This document shows positions 13,263-25,454 of a stretch of DNA of 64,000 nt, one piece after another. A program made the translations under genes and the position numbers. Position 1 is the first letter of the stretch. Each line of letters opens with the position of its first letter. Below the pieces are notes generated by a model. That model did not search any database, had not been told where the DNA came from, and was given only the letters and a program-made list of their open reading frames with translations. This DNA is from Paraspadella gotoi. Its lineage: Eukaryota; Chaetognatha. The DNA lies in contig CM119263.1 of assembly GCA_051294375.1 (NCBI GenBank), positions 23,322,403 through 23,386,402 on the forward strand, given 5' to 3'.

Positions 13263-14315
13263 TACTCTCCATCGAGTTTAGGAGTTCGCTCCCGGTCAAG
13301 CTGTCGGCTCGTACAAGCCAGAGCTCTTCCGGTCGGCCCACGTTTTCGCGCGAAATCCGGAAAGCGAGGTCATACAAATCCAGAAAAATCCAGTGGATGG
13401 AGAAGCGAGAAAGAAGTCCGACGCTGGCGTGCAAGGGAGGGGTAAGTATATCGAGGGAGAGGGATTGGAGAGATGGAGAGCGAGAACGATAATTAATTAA
13501 TAAATAATTATAATCCTTTAAGTTACACTTCTTTAGTGAAAAGAAAATCCATGGTAGGTTTTTTATTTTAATTTTTAACGATGGAAAAAAATTTCGGCGT
13601 CGTACTCAGTTATTTGCTTCATTTTATCATTCGAAGCAGGTCGAGATTAAAACACTACATCCCGTTCGTTTTTCCGCCGAGTCGTTCGACGCATCCAGTC
13701 GGTTTTAACATTTACTCCCGCGTAGATGGGATCCATTTTTTTTTATTTTACGTTTCGGCTTTACACGATTATAATTTAAAATCTTTTACTTTTTTTTCGT
13801 TTTTTTTTTTTTTTTTTTTTTCGTACGTCAACGCATGGTCTAAATTTTTCGAACTGAAGTAGGCTAGTCGGGAGAGAAGGAGCAACTTTCGTGGCAGCCT
13901 CAAACCCTTGAGATGTATTGAGCTTCCCGGCTCCTGCGATAAGTGGCTGCTCCTGCTGCGGCTGTCGCCGCCGCGGCTTCTCGGTTGTAGATCCCTGCTG
14001 CCGCTGCAGCCTCGGATCGCTTCCTGTCAGATCGGTGGATGTGGCTGCGGACGGAGGAAGAGGAGAAACAAATTTTTTCGCAGATCTTTTTCCCCTTCGA
14101 TTATAGAGCTCATTTTCTTCTTCCTCCCTCTCCTTCTCTCCACGATCGCTCGTTTGAACCTTCTATTTTCCCGCAGTGTCGGCGGCGGAGTCAGCGGACG
14201 AACCCCTGCCGCCGCTGGGATTGATGCTGAAATAAAAAAGGCCGGAAACGTGGTTTTGAGGGAGGGTAGCAGAGAGAAATGTCGAAAACAACGTATAGAA
14301 GGAAAAGGAAAAGAA

Positions 14316-14347
<32 letters not shown>

Positions 14348-14400
14348 ATAAGGATATGGATGTAATAAGTAGAAGCATTAAGAAAATGAAATGAATTTAA
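13263..14400. other. Probable 5' flank or UTR of the Sprouty gene
   Basis: No coding exon supported. The part 13263-13420 is unique, CpG-containing sequence just upstream of the Sprouty start. On the minus strand a pyrimidine tract ends in an AG near 13419, a possible acceptor. The segment 13900-14230 is GC-rich (CTG/CCG repeats on the plus strand), and 14310-14350 is a GAA array. Confidence 0.35.
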
Positions 14401-14766
14401 GAAAACATAAAATTTTAATTTATAGCGGAGTTATATATTTAGAATTTTAGGATGAAGATTAAAGATTAAAGAATTCTCAGTTCCAATAACGGAAATTGAG
14501 GTTAAAAGAAAGACATAAATAATTACACATCTTAATTCTTTTCCACTTTGGACAAACGGCTTATTTAGTTATTACTGTTTTAAACATTTCACGCTATAGT
14601 TTAAAATTAAATATTCGTTTGATTTTAATTTATTTTTCTTTATAAACAATCTATTGGTAGGTATAGTTATAGGTAGGTATAAAACAAATTGGTAGTTGAA
14701 TGAAATAATTTTATTAAAAAAATTATATGCGTTTAATACGTTTATATTTTACATTTGACATTTTTT

Positions 14767-15073
14767 GATGCTAGTGCGGAGTACAATATAGTATTCCCCG
14801 ATCTAATACTTAAGGGAGTGGTCTTTTCATACAATTGAAACATTCTTTAAACTATTATACCACTTCATTGATAGGGAAGCCAGGTTCCCTGGGAATGAAT
14901 AAATAAAACAGTGAGAGAGTCTTGATTGAAAGCTTGCAGAAACCTGCTATGTTATTATCTTGTAAGTGTGATGAAGGCCTTAAACCACCAAAGCCTGTCC
15001 AAAGTCAGGGACAAGTTAGCTTATTTATTAAATGAATGAATAATTTTTATATTGGTTGTACCAATTTCATAAC
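14767..15073 (+). repeat. Family C short interspersed element
   Basis: About 300 bases starting gatgctagtgcggagtacaa and ending gtaccaatttcat. A second copy lies at 51631-51848, without the last 90 bases. Tail-only copies on the minus strand lie at 3658-3748 and 42543-42600. No open frame. The shared tail with variable 5' ends suggests a SINE, but I see no clear Pol III boxes. Confidence 0.7.
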
Positions 15074-17402
15074 TTATTTCCTATTCAGTCATTAATTTTT
15101 TATGAGTTAATTTATTAAATATCTACAGTCATTCAATTTTTTAATGTTTAATTTGCATTTTTTTACCAACTCATTATTAGCTTTCACTTTTTAAATCATT
15201 AAATTTAAATAATATGTATATTTTTTCTTCTACCATGGACTGATTTTATTATTAAATTAGTACTAGTTAATTGCAAGTTTTTGGTTGTATGTGTTAACAC
15301 AATTTATTTAATGAAAACAAAACAAGGAAATTTAATTGCTTAGCCAAAAAAAAAATATTTTGTTACATTTACAAAAATTTGGTCTACAAATTTGTTTTCC
15401 TGAAAGTACCGTCAAAAAGTGAAACGTCAGTTTGTTTTGCATAAGATAAAAAAGGTGAAAACTGATATTAAAACCATATAAGCCAAAAATATTAAGAGAG
15501 GAAACCAAATACCTCTGAATCCACAAAGTCCGTAAAAAAATATGAGACTCCGTTAAGACAAATCATTTTTTAGTAACTCTAGTTTCGTTTCGACTTTTTG
15601 TGAAGAGCCGGATTCATTGGTGAGGATTCGAAAATTGAAGCAAACAGTGATTTGGCTCTGTGTGAACGTTTAAATTTCTGGTTCAGAATCAACGTACTGA
15701 GATGAGCGTAGCCCAGTCATCTTCAAAAAATATTACTTGGCAAATCCTTTTTTTTTTCAATACTTTCTACATAGGCCCGATTCTTTTTCTTCGTCTTAGT
15801 TAAGGCTTAAACGCACGATTCCTACTCAGATCTGGCTCAGGCCCTAGAATAAAGACGCGTATTTCCTGCTGCCTTCCCTGGCTGCTTCTCCCGCTGCTCT
15901 TCTGCTACTCTTCTCATTATTGAACCCCTCTCCCCACTTTTACTTAAAATGGACCTGCTATAAATTCAAAATTGACCGAATTATCACAATCAATAAAATC
16001 ACAATAGTGTTCTGAACAGGATAATCTTCCGTTCGTTCGAACTCGGAATTCGACAAACTTCTGCTGCAGAGATTCTTAGGCGCTGCCTTTGCTTGAACAA
16101 ACAGGGAGCGGAAATGGCTGCAGCTGCTCCATCAACCTTCATCTACCGTCATGATCGCCTTTCGTTCCTTTGGTTGTGAGCTGAGCTGAAAATAATCAAC
16201 AAAAATTGGAACTGAAACGAAAGATTATTTTTTTGCAAAATTATTAATTATTGTACTTTTTAGAAAGTTACGTAATTCTTTATTTTGATTTATCTATAAC
16301 CATTATATATTATTTTAAGATAAAAGTAATAATTCATTGTAATTAGATACTTTAATTATATTATATTATACTTAAAACCAAACTCGTCTCTAATTTACCT
16401 TGATATAAAACTATATATAAAATGATATATTATAAAAAAAAATATTATATTATCCTTGTACCTTGACCATTGTATTCGAAGTTTTAAATTTACAATTATA
16501 TAAATGCGGTTATTTTGACATTAATTTATTATTATAACACCTGCTGTCACTAAATACTTTGATTTAAAGGTCACAGTATCCGCCCAAGAGGGACCTCCCT
16601 TTACTTTTTCCCTCCAAGAGGATTCTTTTCGTTGTAAGTCGTAGTGATCGTCGCGTATGTCGTCGTCATCTTTGTCATATACCTGCTAATGCAGCGAACG
16701 CTTTCCTCTTCCGGCGAAACAGCTCCTTTGAATTGAACCCTTCCTCTTCCGCCTCCCCTTTGCGGTGCCAGGGTTCATCATCCTCCCTCGAGTTTCTTCT
16801 TTTCTTCTATCTTTAATTATGTATCCCTCTTGTTTCCATAATGCCAGAGATATTGGTGGGGGTGGAGAGAAGATTTCCTTCTGCAATGAGCGTTTCAAAA
16901 AGAATTTTGAGGTCTATTGAAAGTCTTGTTTCATTGTTAAAAACAAAAGTTGTTTTTCAATTGTTCTTCTATTTAACACTATTAAGTCTATTTACGCGCT
17001 CCTTTAGAATAGCAAACACTGAATTTTCTTACTTAATTTCTTCGTTTATATATTTAAAATCATAGCGCCCGATGGGCGGTGCATTAATTGTGATTTGGAA
17101 TCTCAGATTTTATTAATCGCCTTAACTTAAGTCTTGAAAAACAGCCTTAGTAATGAGGTACCTTACAATTTTTTTTATTAAATTTCATAGCATTTTACTG
17201 GAATGATACTAGGCAGAATTTGGAAAAAAAAACTCAGCTAGTCGCGATTAGTAAGGACGAAAAAAGTTGAAAAAAAATTCTTTAAATAAGATACTAATTG
17301 TATAATTAAATTGATATTACTCTAAAAATTATCGATACTAATATTAATACTAATTCTGTTAATAATTTTAATTGGTTTAAGTAAATGAATTTGGTACAAC
17401 AT

Positions 17403-17996
17403 TAGCCATAGCCGATGAAATTTAAATGTATATAGTGTTAAAAAATTTATCATAAGCATAGATTATGGTATTAAAATATTTTTTGTCAAAAATGCTTTTT
17501 TCTGAGGGTTTTAGTCCAATTAAAATTATTATATTACTATATAGAGAAAATATTTTTTTTTAAATCTTAAAATCTTTTGATGGATTCTGATAGAGCATAA
17601 AAAGTTGAACAAGAAATATAATTACACCTTTTAAAAAAATATTATATTATCCAAGTGAAAATATAAAAAAACTGATAAAATTATCGAAAGATGATGATGA
17701 TAATTTTTTATAATTTTTATTATTTTTGACTCACTTATCATAAAAATATATAAAAAAAAATTATACTTTTTATGAGCTATCTGAATCTGATCTTAAAATT
17801 TAAAAAAATTTTGAAAAATTTTTAAAAATGAAAAAAAAAAATTTTTAGCCTTTACTATCTATAAATAAATATTCCAAAATTAATTACTAAGGTATAGAGC
17901 CATATAAAAAAAATTTTGTCCATTGAAAGTATTCTTAAAAATGTATAAATTTTCGTTTGAGCATATACTGTAAATTTTTGAGTGCGGCTACCCTTA
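17403..17996 (+). repeat. Family D AT-rich element
   Basis: Starts agccatagccgatgaaattt and ends agtgcggctaccc, a weak inverted match to the start (ggtagcc against ggctacc). Other copies lie at 52373-52852, 56371-56690, 47536-47860 and 59628-59830. All carry a core with gattctgatagagcataaaa. No coding capacity. Confidence 0.65.
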
Positions 17997-18420
17997 CTAA
18001 CACAATAAAACATTATTCCCAGCGATCTTTTGTTATGTGATAAGTTTCATCGATATTGAGGTAGGTGGCACGCTGGTAAGCAATCAGACATAAAAAGATT
18101 TAACTTCGTAACTGACTGTAAAATCATACACTTAAAACCCTTAAAATAATTCATACGTCTATACTTATGGTGGTTGCCGAACGTTTAACTAAAGTTTCAC
18201 CAATGTGGAAATGTTTTAACGTGAGCTAATGTACTAGGAGATTTTGAAGAAAAAGTATTGAATTTTTAGTAGTTTCTTTCGGGCGAAACAATTTCAGTAG
18301 TTTAAAACTAAAACTAAAAAAGTCATAATATTTCACACGCAAATCATGGCGGGAGAACAATACTCGCGAATTGTGGTCGTACGTATGACTGACCAAAAAA
18401 AAAATCTTAAAAGAATAAGG

Positions 18421-19912
18421 ATCGTCGCAATCGCATAAGAAAAATCTGGATTGACGACAAATTTTGATACTAAAAAAATAAAATTTGAGAAAAAATTAAT
18501 TTATAAACAGAAAGAAAAATTCTATTTTGCGATTGTTAATTAAAAAAAATAATAAAGTACAGTTTAATAATAAAGTACAGTTTCTGAAAAAAATAACTAA
18601 TCAATTAAAAAAAATAATAAAGTACAGTTTAATAATAAAGTACAGTTTTTTTAAAAAAAAAAACAACTAATCAGCAGACGCAACCCCTGAGAAAAAAACA
18701 AAAACAGACGATTTCTCAAAAACTATTGCATCCCACTGAGAGTTGTAAAATCAGGCCGAAAAAGGATAATTTATTTTTCAGCATTAAAAAAAAATTATAA
18801 TCATTTTTATTTTAACAAGTTTGAGCAAACAATGTCGGATCTGCCCACGATCATTATCGTTAATTAATAATTAATTCAAATTAATTATTTAATTAATAAT
18901 TAATTTAATTAATTAGGCAATTAATTAATTTGATCCAAAATGTTTGTTTTGATTAATTGACTAATTTATTAATTAACTAATTATTTGATTAATTAATACA
19001 TCTTGCATTTATATTTAAAATATGAAAAAAAAAGCATAATCAATTAGTGAAACAGGTTCTTTGTTTTTTCCATTGAAACTTGATTTCCAGTTTAACCACA
19101 CACTTTTTTACCCAAATTCAAAATCTTAAGTCAATCGCCCCATCCACTCATGAGTAATTGGTGTTCAAATAGTGAAATATATTTTTTAGTTTTTTTCATT
19201 TAAACTCATTTCCACTCGGACGATTCCATCAAAACTTCATATCAAGCTCAATCACACACTTCCCTACCCACACACAAAATTTCATTCCAATCCATCCATC
19301 CAATCACAAGTAATTGATGTTTTTTGCTAAGGTGGGACGGATGGACAGACGGACGGACATCTTTTTTTTTTTGCATAATTTATCATAATTCGATGTTCTG
19401 ACATGATATAAGTGAATGCCCGACAAGATTGAGGGGGCGGACCGACGGACCGACAAAGTGAATTATAGAGTCGGGATCTGCTAAAAGCAGATCCGAATAA
19501 AAAAGAAAGGCCAAATCGTTTTCGGACGGATCAGCATCGGCAGCAGCAGAGGGATCCAGAAAAAAAAGAAATCAAAAGCAGCAGGAGAAGCAGCAGGAGA
19601 AAAGAGAGAAAAAGAATAAGCCTCTGCAGAGCCAGCTGCAGACTCGTTTTTTTTCTCTATGAATCAGTGACTAGGGAAAAGAGAGAGGGAAAGAGACATG
19701 TAATTAAAAAAGAGAGAGAAAGAAATATAAAAATAAAAGAGAAAATTTGTTTGTTTTGATAAAACATAAACAAAACATATTTAATAACTGTCCAGACTCA
19801 ATTTTAAGCACATCGATGATGAGAAGCTGTATATAAATTTTAAGCTTCATACACCCAAATTTAATCATAAAAAAGCGATCTATAATTTGGAACGCTAAGC
19901 GATTGCGACGAT
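18421..19912 (+). mobile_element. Family F TIR element, interrupted
   Basis: The left end atcgtcgcaatcgc is an exact inverted match to the right end gcgattgcgacgat. The copy at 21091-21808 has the same two ends. This copy is larger because a family A element (18814-19500) sits inside it. The interior has a tandem-duplicated segment around 18541-18650 and CAG-rich sequence but no transposase, so it is probably a non-autonomous DNA transposon. Confidence 0.7.
18814..19500 (+). mobile_element. Family A Helentron/HINE-like element, near full length
   Basis: The 5' end is aacaagtttgagcaaacaat, followed by gtcggatctgcc. The 3' end is a hairpin (ggatctgc, loop taaaa, gcagatcc) close to the terminus. 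The 5' block gtcggatctgc is the inverse of the 3' block, so these are subterminal inverted repeats. The core has degenerate ATCC and GGAC short repeats. This layout resembles DINE-1/HINE elements mobilised by Helentrons. No Rep/helicase is present. Confidence 0.6.
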
Positions 19913-20275
19913 AAAAAAATCAGAAAATTCCTGAATTTGATATTTGTTCAACTGGAACATTCCTCAATCATGTTTATGTTGTTTTGAAGAAAAAAAATCC
20001 CTTTCATTTCTATATAAAATCAGCTGAAAATTTTTTTTGTTTAGTAGTCTATTTGTCCTGGCTCGTTTGATCTCAAAATGTTGATTATTAGACAAGAGAG
20101 CTCTTCAGATGCAACACTAACAGAATCAAGCATTTTTATATATAGTTTTTACCGTAATTTTTCTAAGGTTTGGTAGATTTTAATGAAAATCGCCATTGAA
20201 AAAATATTCCTCGATTATTAAGAGCGACGTCGACTCCTAAGCTCATAAGGCGACGGAAATCAATCCAGAATCATT

Positions 20276-23200
20276 TTACGATTTACTTAGTAATAGTAAT
20301 GTAATAGAAATTAAGACACCCGTGCAGATTACAGTCATATCAATATCTCTTGAGGTCATCCCCCGGTTGCATTCGTCAGTCATGCATTTGCATAGGTGAA
20401 TTTCTTGAACTTGACCATCTTTCGTTCCTTCTTCCGAGTCAGCAGCACCGGAAATCTAGATAATAAAAACAGCCATAGAGCAGGAAAAGGGTTTGTAATC
20501 TTCTGTAGAAATGTTGTTACTATCAAACAATTTTTTGCTATATTTATCAGTGCTGATATTTTAGATGGGTTATTTTTTCAAAGATACTAGTCGACCACCG
20601 GGCTAGAACCCATCGATGCCTCCTGCACCAATAGCCGCTGATGAACGGTTGGTGGATTTTAGTCCACCATAATGATAACTTTTACAGTATATTTTTAGTT
20701 CATTAATTATAAAATTAAAAATAAAAAGTATTATATTATTTATTTTTTTGTCTTTTAAATAAGCTATGTTTCATCCATATGAAACAATAATTGTAAGAAT
20801 ATAATGCAAAAAAAAATTAATAAGCAAAATAATTTTTTTATTATTTATATAATTTTAAAAATTATTCAAATATTTTTTTAGTTTAAAATATATTTTTGAA
20901 AAGCTTTGCCTTTAATCAGTCTGTCAATTTGTCTGTGAATTTTACTTTATAAAAAAATTAAAAATATTTATACTAATAAATAATTAATAGATTAAAAATA
21001 AAAGAAATTATTATTATTATTAATTTAATATTATTTATAATAAATTTATAATATTATATCAAGTATAAAAAAAATCTTAAAAGCATAAGGATCGTCGCAA
21101 TAGCATAAGAAAAATCTGGATTGACGACAAATTTTGATACTAAAAAAAAGAAAATTTGAGAAAAGAAAATTAAATTATAAACAAAGAAAAATTCTATTTT
21201 GCGATTGTCAATAAAAAAAAATAAAGTACGGAAGAAAATTAAACTTACAGTTTTTGAAAAATAGCAAAATGATAACATGATTCAATTTTTTTTTTAATAA
21301 AAACGCAGAGAGAGAGAGAGAGAGAGAAAAGAAAGAAATCAAAAGGCAGAAGCAGCAGGAGAAAAGAGAGAAAAAGAAAGAGCCACTGCAGAGCCAGCTG
21401 CAGACTCAAAAGGCAGCAGCAGAAGCAGCAGGAAAAAAGAGAGAAAAAGAATAAGCCCTTGCAGAGCCAGCTGCAGGCTCGTTTTTTTTTCCCCATGATT
21501 ATGAATCAGTGACTAGGGAAAAGAGAAAGGGAGAGAGACATGTAATTAAAAGAGAAAAGAGAGAGAGAGAGAAAGAAATATGAAAATAAAAGAGAGAAAA
21601 TTTGTTTGTTCTGATAAAACATATTTATTAACTGTCCAGACTCAATTTTAAGCACATCGATGATGAGAAGCTGTATATAAATTTTCAGTTTCATATACCC
21701 AAATTTAATCATAAAAAAGGCGATCTATAATTTGGAACGACGACGACGACGCCACTTATGGGCAAAAGCGATACAATATCGTCGCAATCGCTAAGAGTTT
21801 GCGACGATAAAAATAATATTATATATTGTTAAATATTTTTTATTTAATAATTATAATCTTATTTTATTTTTATGGAGCTGGAGTCGAGCATTTTTATTTC
21901 GGCTCTGGCCAGATAAAAATTCTGGCTCCGGCTCCGGCAACAAAGCTCGACTCCGGCGGCTCCAGCTCCATATCCTTGGATCTATCAATCATTACCAGTA
22001 GCTGTGCATAATTTAATCAACTTGCATAATTTGGTCATCTGGCATAATTTGGTCAATTGGTATAATATGGTCAACTGGCATAATTTGGTCGACTGGTATA
22101 TTTTGTTTAACTTGCAAAATGTGGTCAACTGGCATAATTGGGTTAACTGATGTAATTCGTTCAAATGACGTAATTTGGTCAAGTGGCATAATTTGGTCAA
22201 CTGGCATTAATTTGGTCAACTGGCATTAATTTGGTCAACTGGCATAATTTGGTCAACTGGCATAATTTGGTCAACTGGCATAATTTGGTCAACTGGCATA
22301 ATTTGGTCAACTGGCATAATTTGGTCAACTGGCATAATTTGGTCAACTGGCATAATTTGGTCAACTGGCATAATTTGGTCAACTGGCATAATTTGGTCAA
22401 CTGGCATAATTTGATCAACTGGCATAATTTGGTCAACTGGCATAATTTGGTCAACTGGCATAATTTGGTCAACCGGCATAATTTGGTCAATCAGAGAGAG
22501 AGAGAGAGAAACTTTTAAAAATTGACATAAATATGTCCTTTGGTTTTCTGTTTTAAATTCTTTTCAACTCCTACGATTCCATCAAAAACTTATATCCAGC
22601 TTAATCACATAGTTTTCTACCCACACACAAAATTTCATTTCAATTTATCAATCCAATTTTTAATAAATATAATAATAAGTAAAAACGCTTCAAGTAAATT
22701 TTGCTTTGTTTTTTCCATTTAAACTCATTTCCACTCGCACGATTCCATCGAAACTTTATATCCAGCTCAATCACACTTTCCCACCCACACAAAAAAATTC
22801 ATTCCAATCCATCCATCCATTCACAAGTAATTGGAGTTTAATGCTAAGGGGGGACGGACGGATGGACGGACATTATTTTTGACATAATTTATCATAATTC
22901 GATGTTTTGATATGGTAAAAATCATTTACTGAAAAGATTTAGGGGGTGGACCGACGGACCGATAAGTGAATTATTGTCGGAATCTGCAGATAAGCAGATC
23001 CGACTAAAAATGAACTGATATTAGCTCTCGAGTAAGGTGTATAGGTATTTAGAAAGTTTGGTAGTAAGATTTGAACAAAATTCTTTGTTGAAAAAGTATT
23101 TTAGGTTTTTAAAAGCGACATCGACTGCTAATGAATAAAAAGAACAAAACATTTCACCTTAAAGGAATCACAAGTATCTAGCAGCGCATCGTAGGCACTT

Positions 23201-25454
23201 CCAAGAGGGCCTCCGCAACTTAGGATGTTTCTTCTTTTACCCTTCGAAAAATGAAAATTAATAATTTTATATCACCATAAATTACTTTTCAAACAAAAGC
23301 CGGCTTATTTTAACATTTGCCGACCGGGATTTTGCGGTTACGCAAAAAAAAAAAAACAAAAAAAAACTGATAAAAAATTATTTTGAAAACTACCCCTAAC
23401 CCTAACAACCCCGAATCCTTAACCCTCATAACCCTTAACCACTAGAGTGATGTGAAAATAATAACATTTTAGAAAATTAAAATTTAACATATAAAACATA
23501 AATAACAAGTTTGAGCAAACAATGTCGGATCTGCCTACGATAATTAAGCGGTAATCAGCTAATCAAATGATAAATCACAATATTTGAAAATTTTCAACTC
23601 GCGTCATTTTTTGAAATTGCAGAATTTTTTCACATTAATTAATTTATTAAAACATTTATTAGTAATCATAAATAATAAAGATTAAAGTAAATGCGACTCA
23701 TATTTTTTTCATTTAAACTCAATCCTTGGAAAGCAGTGAAAAAGCTTGATCCCTTATAAAGTAAACTAGGCTTGAGTTATTGCTGCATAATGTGATGATG
23801 CATTGTCTTTCATTTCAACAAAATCTTTTATTTTTTTTTTTTTTTGACTCGTTTGATATTTGTTTCTGATAATACATCCAAAGGTAAATAAAAATAATAA
23901 CTTTGCTCTCAGAAAGGTTACCCGTAGCCTTATAACTTTTATTGATACTTTATAATATAAAAAGAATATTCTGGAGCATCTACAGCATCAATAAATTTTC
24001 AATACCACTCTGTTTGGGACATATGAATTAAGATACATCCCTGAATCTATCCTAATGGAGATGATGCAATAACCATTTGACATAAGACTGAGAAAAGGCA
24101 GGGATTTTTAATAGTAACAAAAAGTAATAAAAAAGAACCGGAAATTAATATAAATAAAAAAAAGTGTAGATATGAAAAAGATAAAAAAGAAAGAAGCATT
24201 TTTTTGAACAACTCATTTTCTTTTGCATGGAACTCTTGTATTTTTTGTCGTACATAAATGAGAGCTCATATGAATCACAAGAGGCCAAAATTTCTCGATA
24301 TCTATTTTTCGATTCTTACATTAAAAATAAAATGCTGAAAAATAGCTGGAAAGTAACCGCGACAATTTTTTTTTCCATCATGGTAAATTAACTTTTACAT
24401 CTACTCTTCGCTAAAATTTTACCATATTATTTTTAGTTGGATCTGCTTATTAGCAAGTAGAAATGAGTTTAAATGGAAAAAACAAAAAAATCTATTTCAC
24501 TATTTGAACTGCCATTACTCATGAATAGATTGGGCGATGCTTCTTTTTCTTTTTATATTAAATGTAAATTCAAGATGTATAATTATTCAGTTAATCAGTT
24601 AATTAATCAATTAATTATTCCATCAATCAATTTAATAATCTATTAATTAATTATTCAATAAATAAATTTATCAAAATAAATCAATTAATCAATTAAGTCA
24701 ATCGTTATTGGCATTATTGTCGTCGACGCCAAAATCGTCATCGTCAGTAGCGAAAAGACCTAAAAAACATTTCGGATCAAATTAATTAATCGCCTAATTA
24801 ATTAACTAGAATTACCTAATTAATTACCACTAATGATCGTGGGCAGATGCGACATTGTTTGCTTAAACTTGTTTGAAAATGATTTTAGGGTTACTATTAC
24901 TTTCGCCGACCGGGGTTAAGGATGGTTTAGGGGTGGTTTAAAGTTAGAGGTGGTTAGGGTTAAATGGGTTTAAGGTTAGGGCAATTAAGGAATATTTTTT
25001 TCAAATTTTTTTTTTAAATAAATATCTTTAAACGTTTTTTTAAAAGACGCCAAAACCGCGGTCGGCGAAAAAATAAAATTTAGCCTAATTTTATTTTGTT
25101 GAACTCCCCAAAATAAATCCTTTAAAAATAGAAATCAGTGACTCACGCTGACTGTTACGTAAGTTTGTCTGTAGCAGTTAGCAATATCTTGTGAGCAAAA
25201 AACCGACTTGCAATCTTTGTTCATGTCCACAGACGTGAAACCTGGTTTTCCTTCGCCGGTTCCTGCATTTGGAACTGATATAAACAAATATATAAAAATT
25301 AATATTATAAATTATTTATGAGGATATGTATAATAAAAATATCACTCCCACTAACCATCTCCAAAAAGGCAGCTACCCCCATCTGCGGCTGCGAAGCATT
25401 TTAGGCATAGGGCTCTGTTAATAACCGCGAGGCAAACGAGAATTATGCTCAAAC
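20276..25454 (-). CDS. Ly6/uPAR-like secreted or GPI-anchored protein
   Basis: Exons (minus): 25356-25454, 25147-25274, 23158-23241, 20276-20455; phases join without a break (2+96+1, 2+126, 84, 180). The first exon seen encodes a hydrophobic run (LSIILVCLAVINRA) followed at once by LCLKC, as in a signal peptide and first cysteines of a Ly6 domain. Eleven cysteines follow, ending CKCMTDECN, close to the C-terminal C-CN signature of the LU fold. After that come about 18 hydrophobic residues before the stop, as in a GPI attachment signal. The 162 residues seen lack the initiator Met. A candidate start exon (26530-26555, encoding MERGGEWQ) would need an acceptor six bases into exon 1, so I leave the start open. 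Insect relatives (quiver/sleepless, boudin and others) act at the cell surface in ion-channel or junction biology; the exact orthologue is not clear. The third intron holds many transposons. Confidence 0.78.
20592..20671 (-). repeat. Family B SINE fragment
   Basis: The 5' part of family B on the minus strand, ending in its hairpin ggtggactaaaatccacc. It lies in the last intron-free flank beside Ly6 exon 4, inside intron 3 of that gene. Confidence 0.7.
21091..21808 (+). mobile_element. Family F TIR element, uninterrupted copy
   Basis: Left end atcgtcgcaatagc, right end tttgcgacgat preceded by a second internal copy of the terminal motif (21779-21792). It shares the CAG-rich block, the ctgtccagactcaatttt block and both flanks with 18421-19912 but lacks the family A insert, so it serves as the empty-site reference. 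Confidence 0.7.
21870..21974. repeat. Imperfect palindrome, GGAGCTGGAGTCGAGC arms
   Basis: The left arm atggagctggagtcgagc is mirrored by gctcgactccggcggctcca plus gctccat on the right, giving a long GC-rich hairpin in AT-rich DNA. Confidence 0.75.
22012..22490 (+). repeat. 18-bp minisatellite
   Basis: The unit is aactggcataatttggtc. About 14 nearly identical units occupy 22233-22490; about a dozen diverged units lie to the left. Because 18 is divisible by three and the unit has no stop in several frames, it makes long repetitive open frames on both strands that are not genes. Confidence 0.95.
22530..23010 (+). mobile_element. Family A element, 3' part
   Basis: Contains a duplicated core block (cacacaaaatttcatt and neighbours), the GGAC short repeats, and the 3' hairpin ending gcagatccgactaaaaa. 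The 5' end is absent and replaced by a GA run and the 18-bp minisatellite. Confidence 0.65.
23315..23450 (-). mobile_element. Family E TIR element, truncated
   Basis: The left end tgccgaccgggattttgcgg matches the inverted right end of the family E copy at 24898-25073. The interior reads CCCTAAC-like on the plus strand. The other terminus is missing. Confidence 0.5.
23504..23720 (+). mobile_element. Family A element, 5' part
   Basis: Starts aacaagtttgagcaaacaat followed by gtcggatctgcctacgat, then degenerates. No 3' hairpin nearby. Confidence 0.6.
24430..24873 (-). mobile_element. Family A element, internally deleted
   Basis: On the minus strand both ends are present (5' block at 24835-24873, 3' block at 24430-24455), but the core with GGAC repeats is lost. 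Confidence 0.6.
24898..25073 (+). mobile_element. Family E TIR element with TTAGGG-like interior
   Basis: The left end tactttcgccgaccggggtt is mirrored by aaccgcggtcggcgaaa on the right. The interior is a degenerate TTAGGG-like array. A second copy lies at 35281-35487. Confidence 0.7.

Larger units (their letters stand above)
14401..20275. other. Repeat-rich intergenic DNA
   Basis: Holds the family C, D, F and A elements listed separately. Between them the DNA is AT-rich without exons. A moderately GC-rich patch at 16560-16860 has a donor-like site on the minus strand (GCAG before gtatat at 16681) and could be a distal 5' exon of the Sprouty gene, but nothing proves it. Confidence 0.4.

Noticed and set aside
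13273-13434. N-terminal extension of the frame overlapping Sprouty to 13434
   Set aside because: It would begin with TTG, not ATG; the sequence looks like 5' UTR or intron.
15604-15703. Plus-strand segment reading GEDSKIEANSDLALCERL then a stop
   Set aside because: Looks faintly protein-like, but there is no ATG, no clear splice context and no recognised motif.
22197-22518. Open frames with WHNLVN or MPVDQI repeats
   Set aside because: Product of an 18-bp minisatellite without stops; equally open in several frames on both strands.
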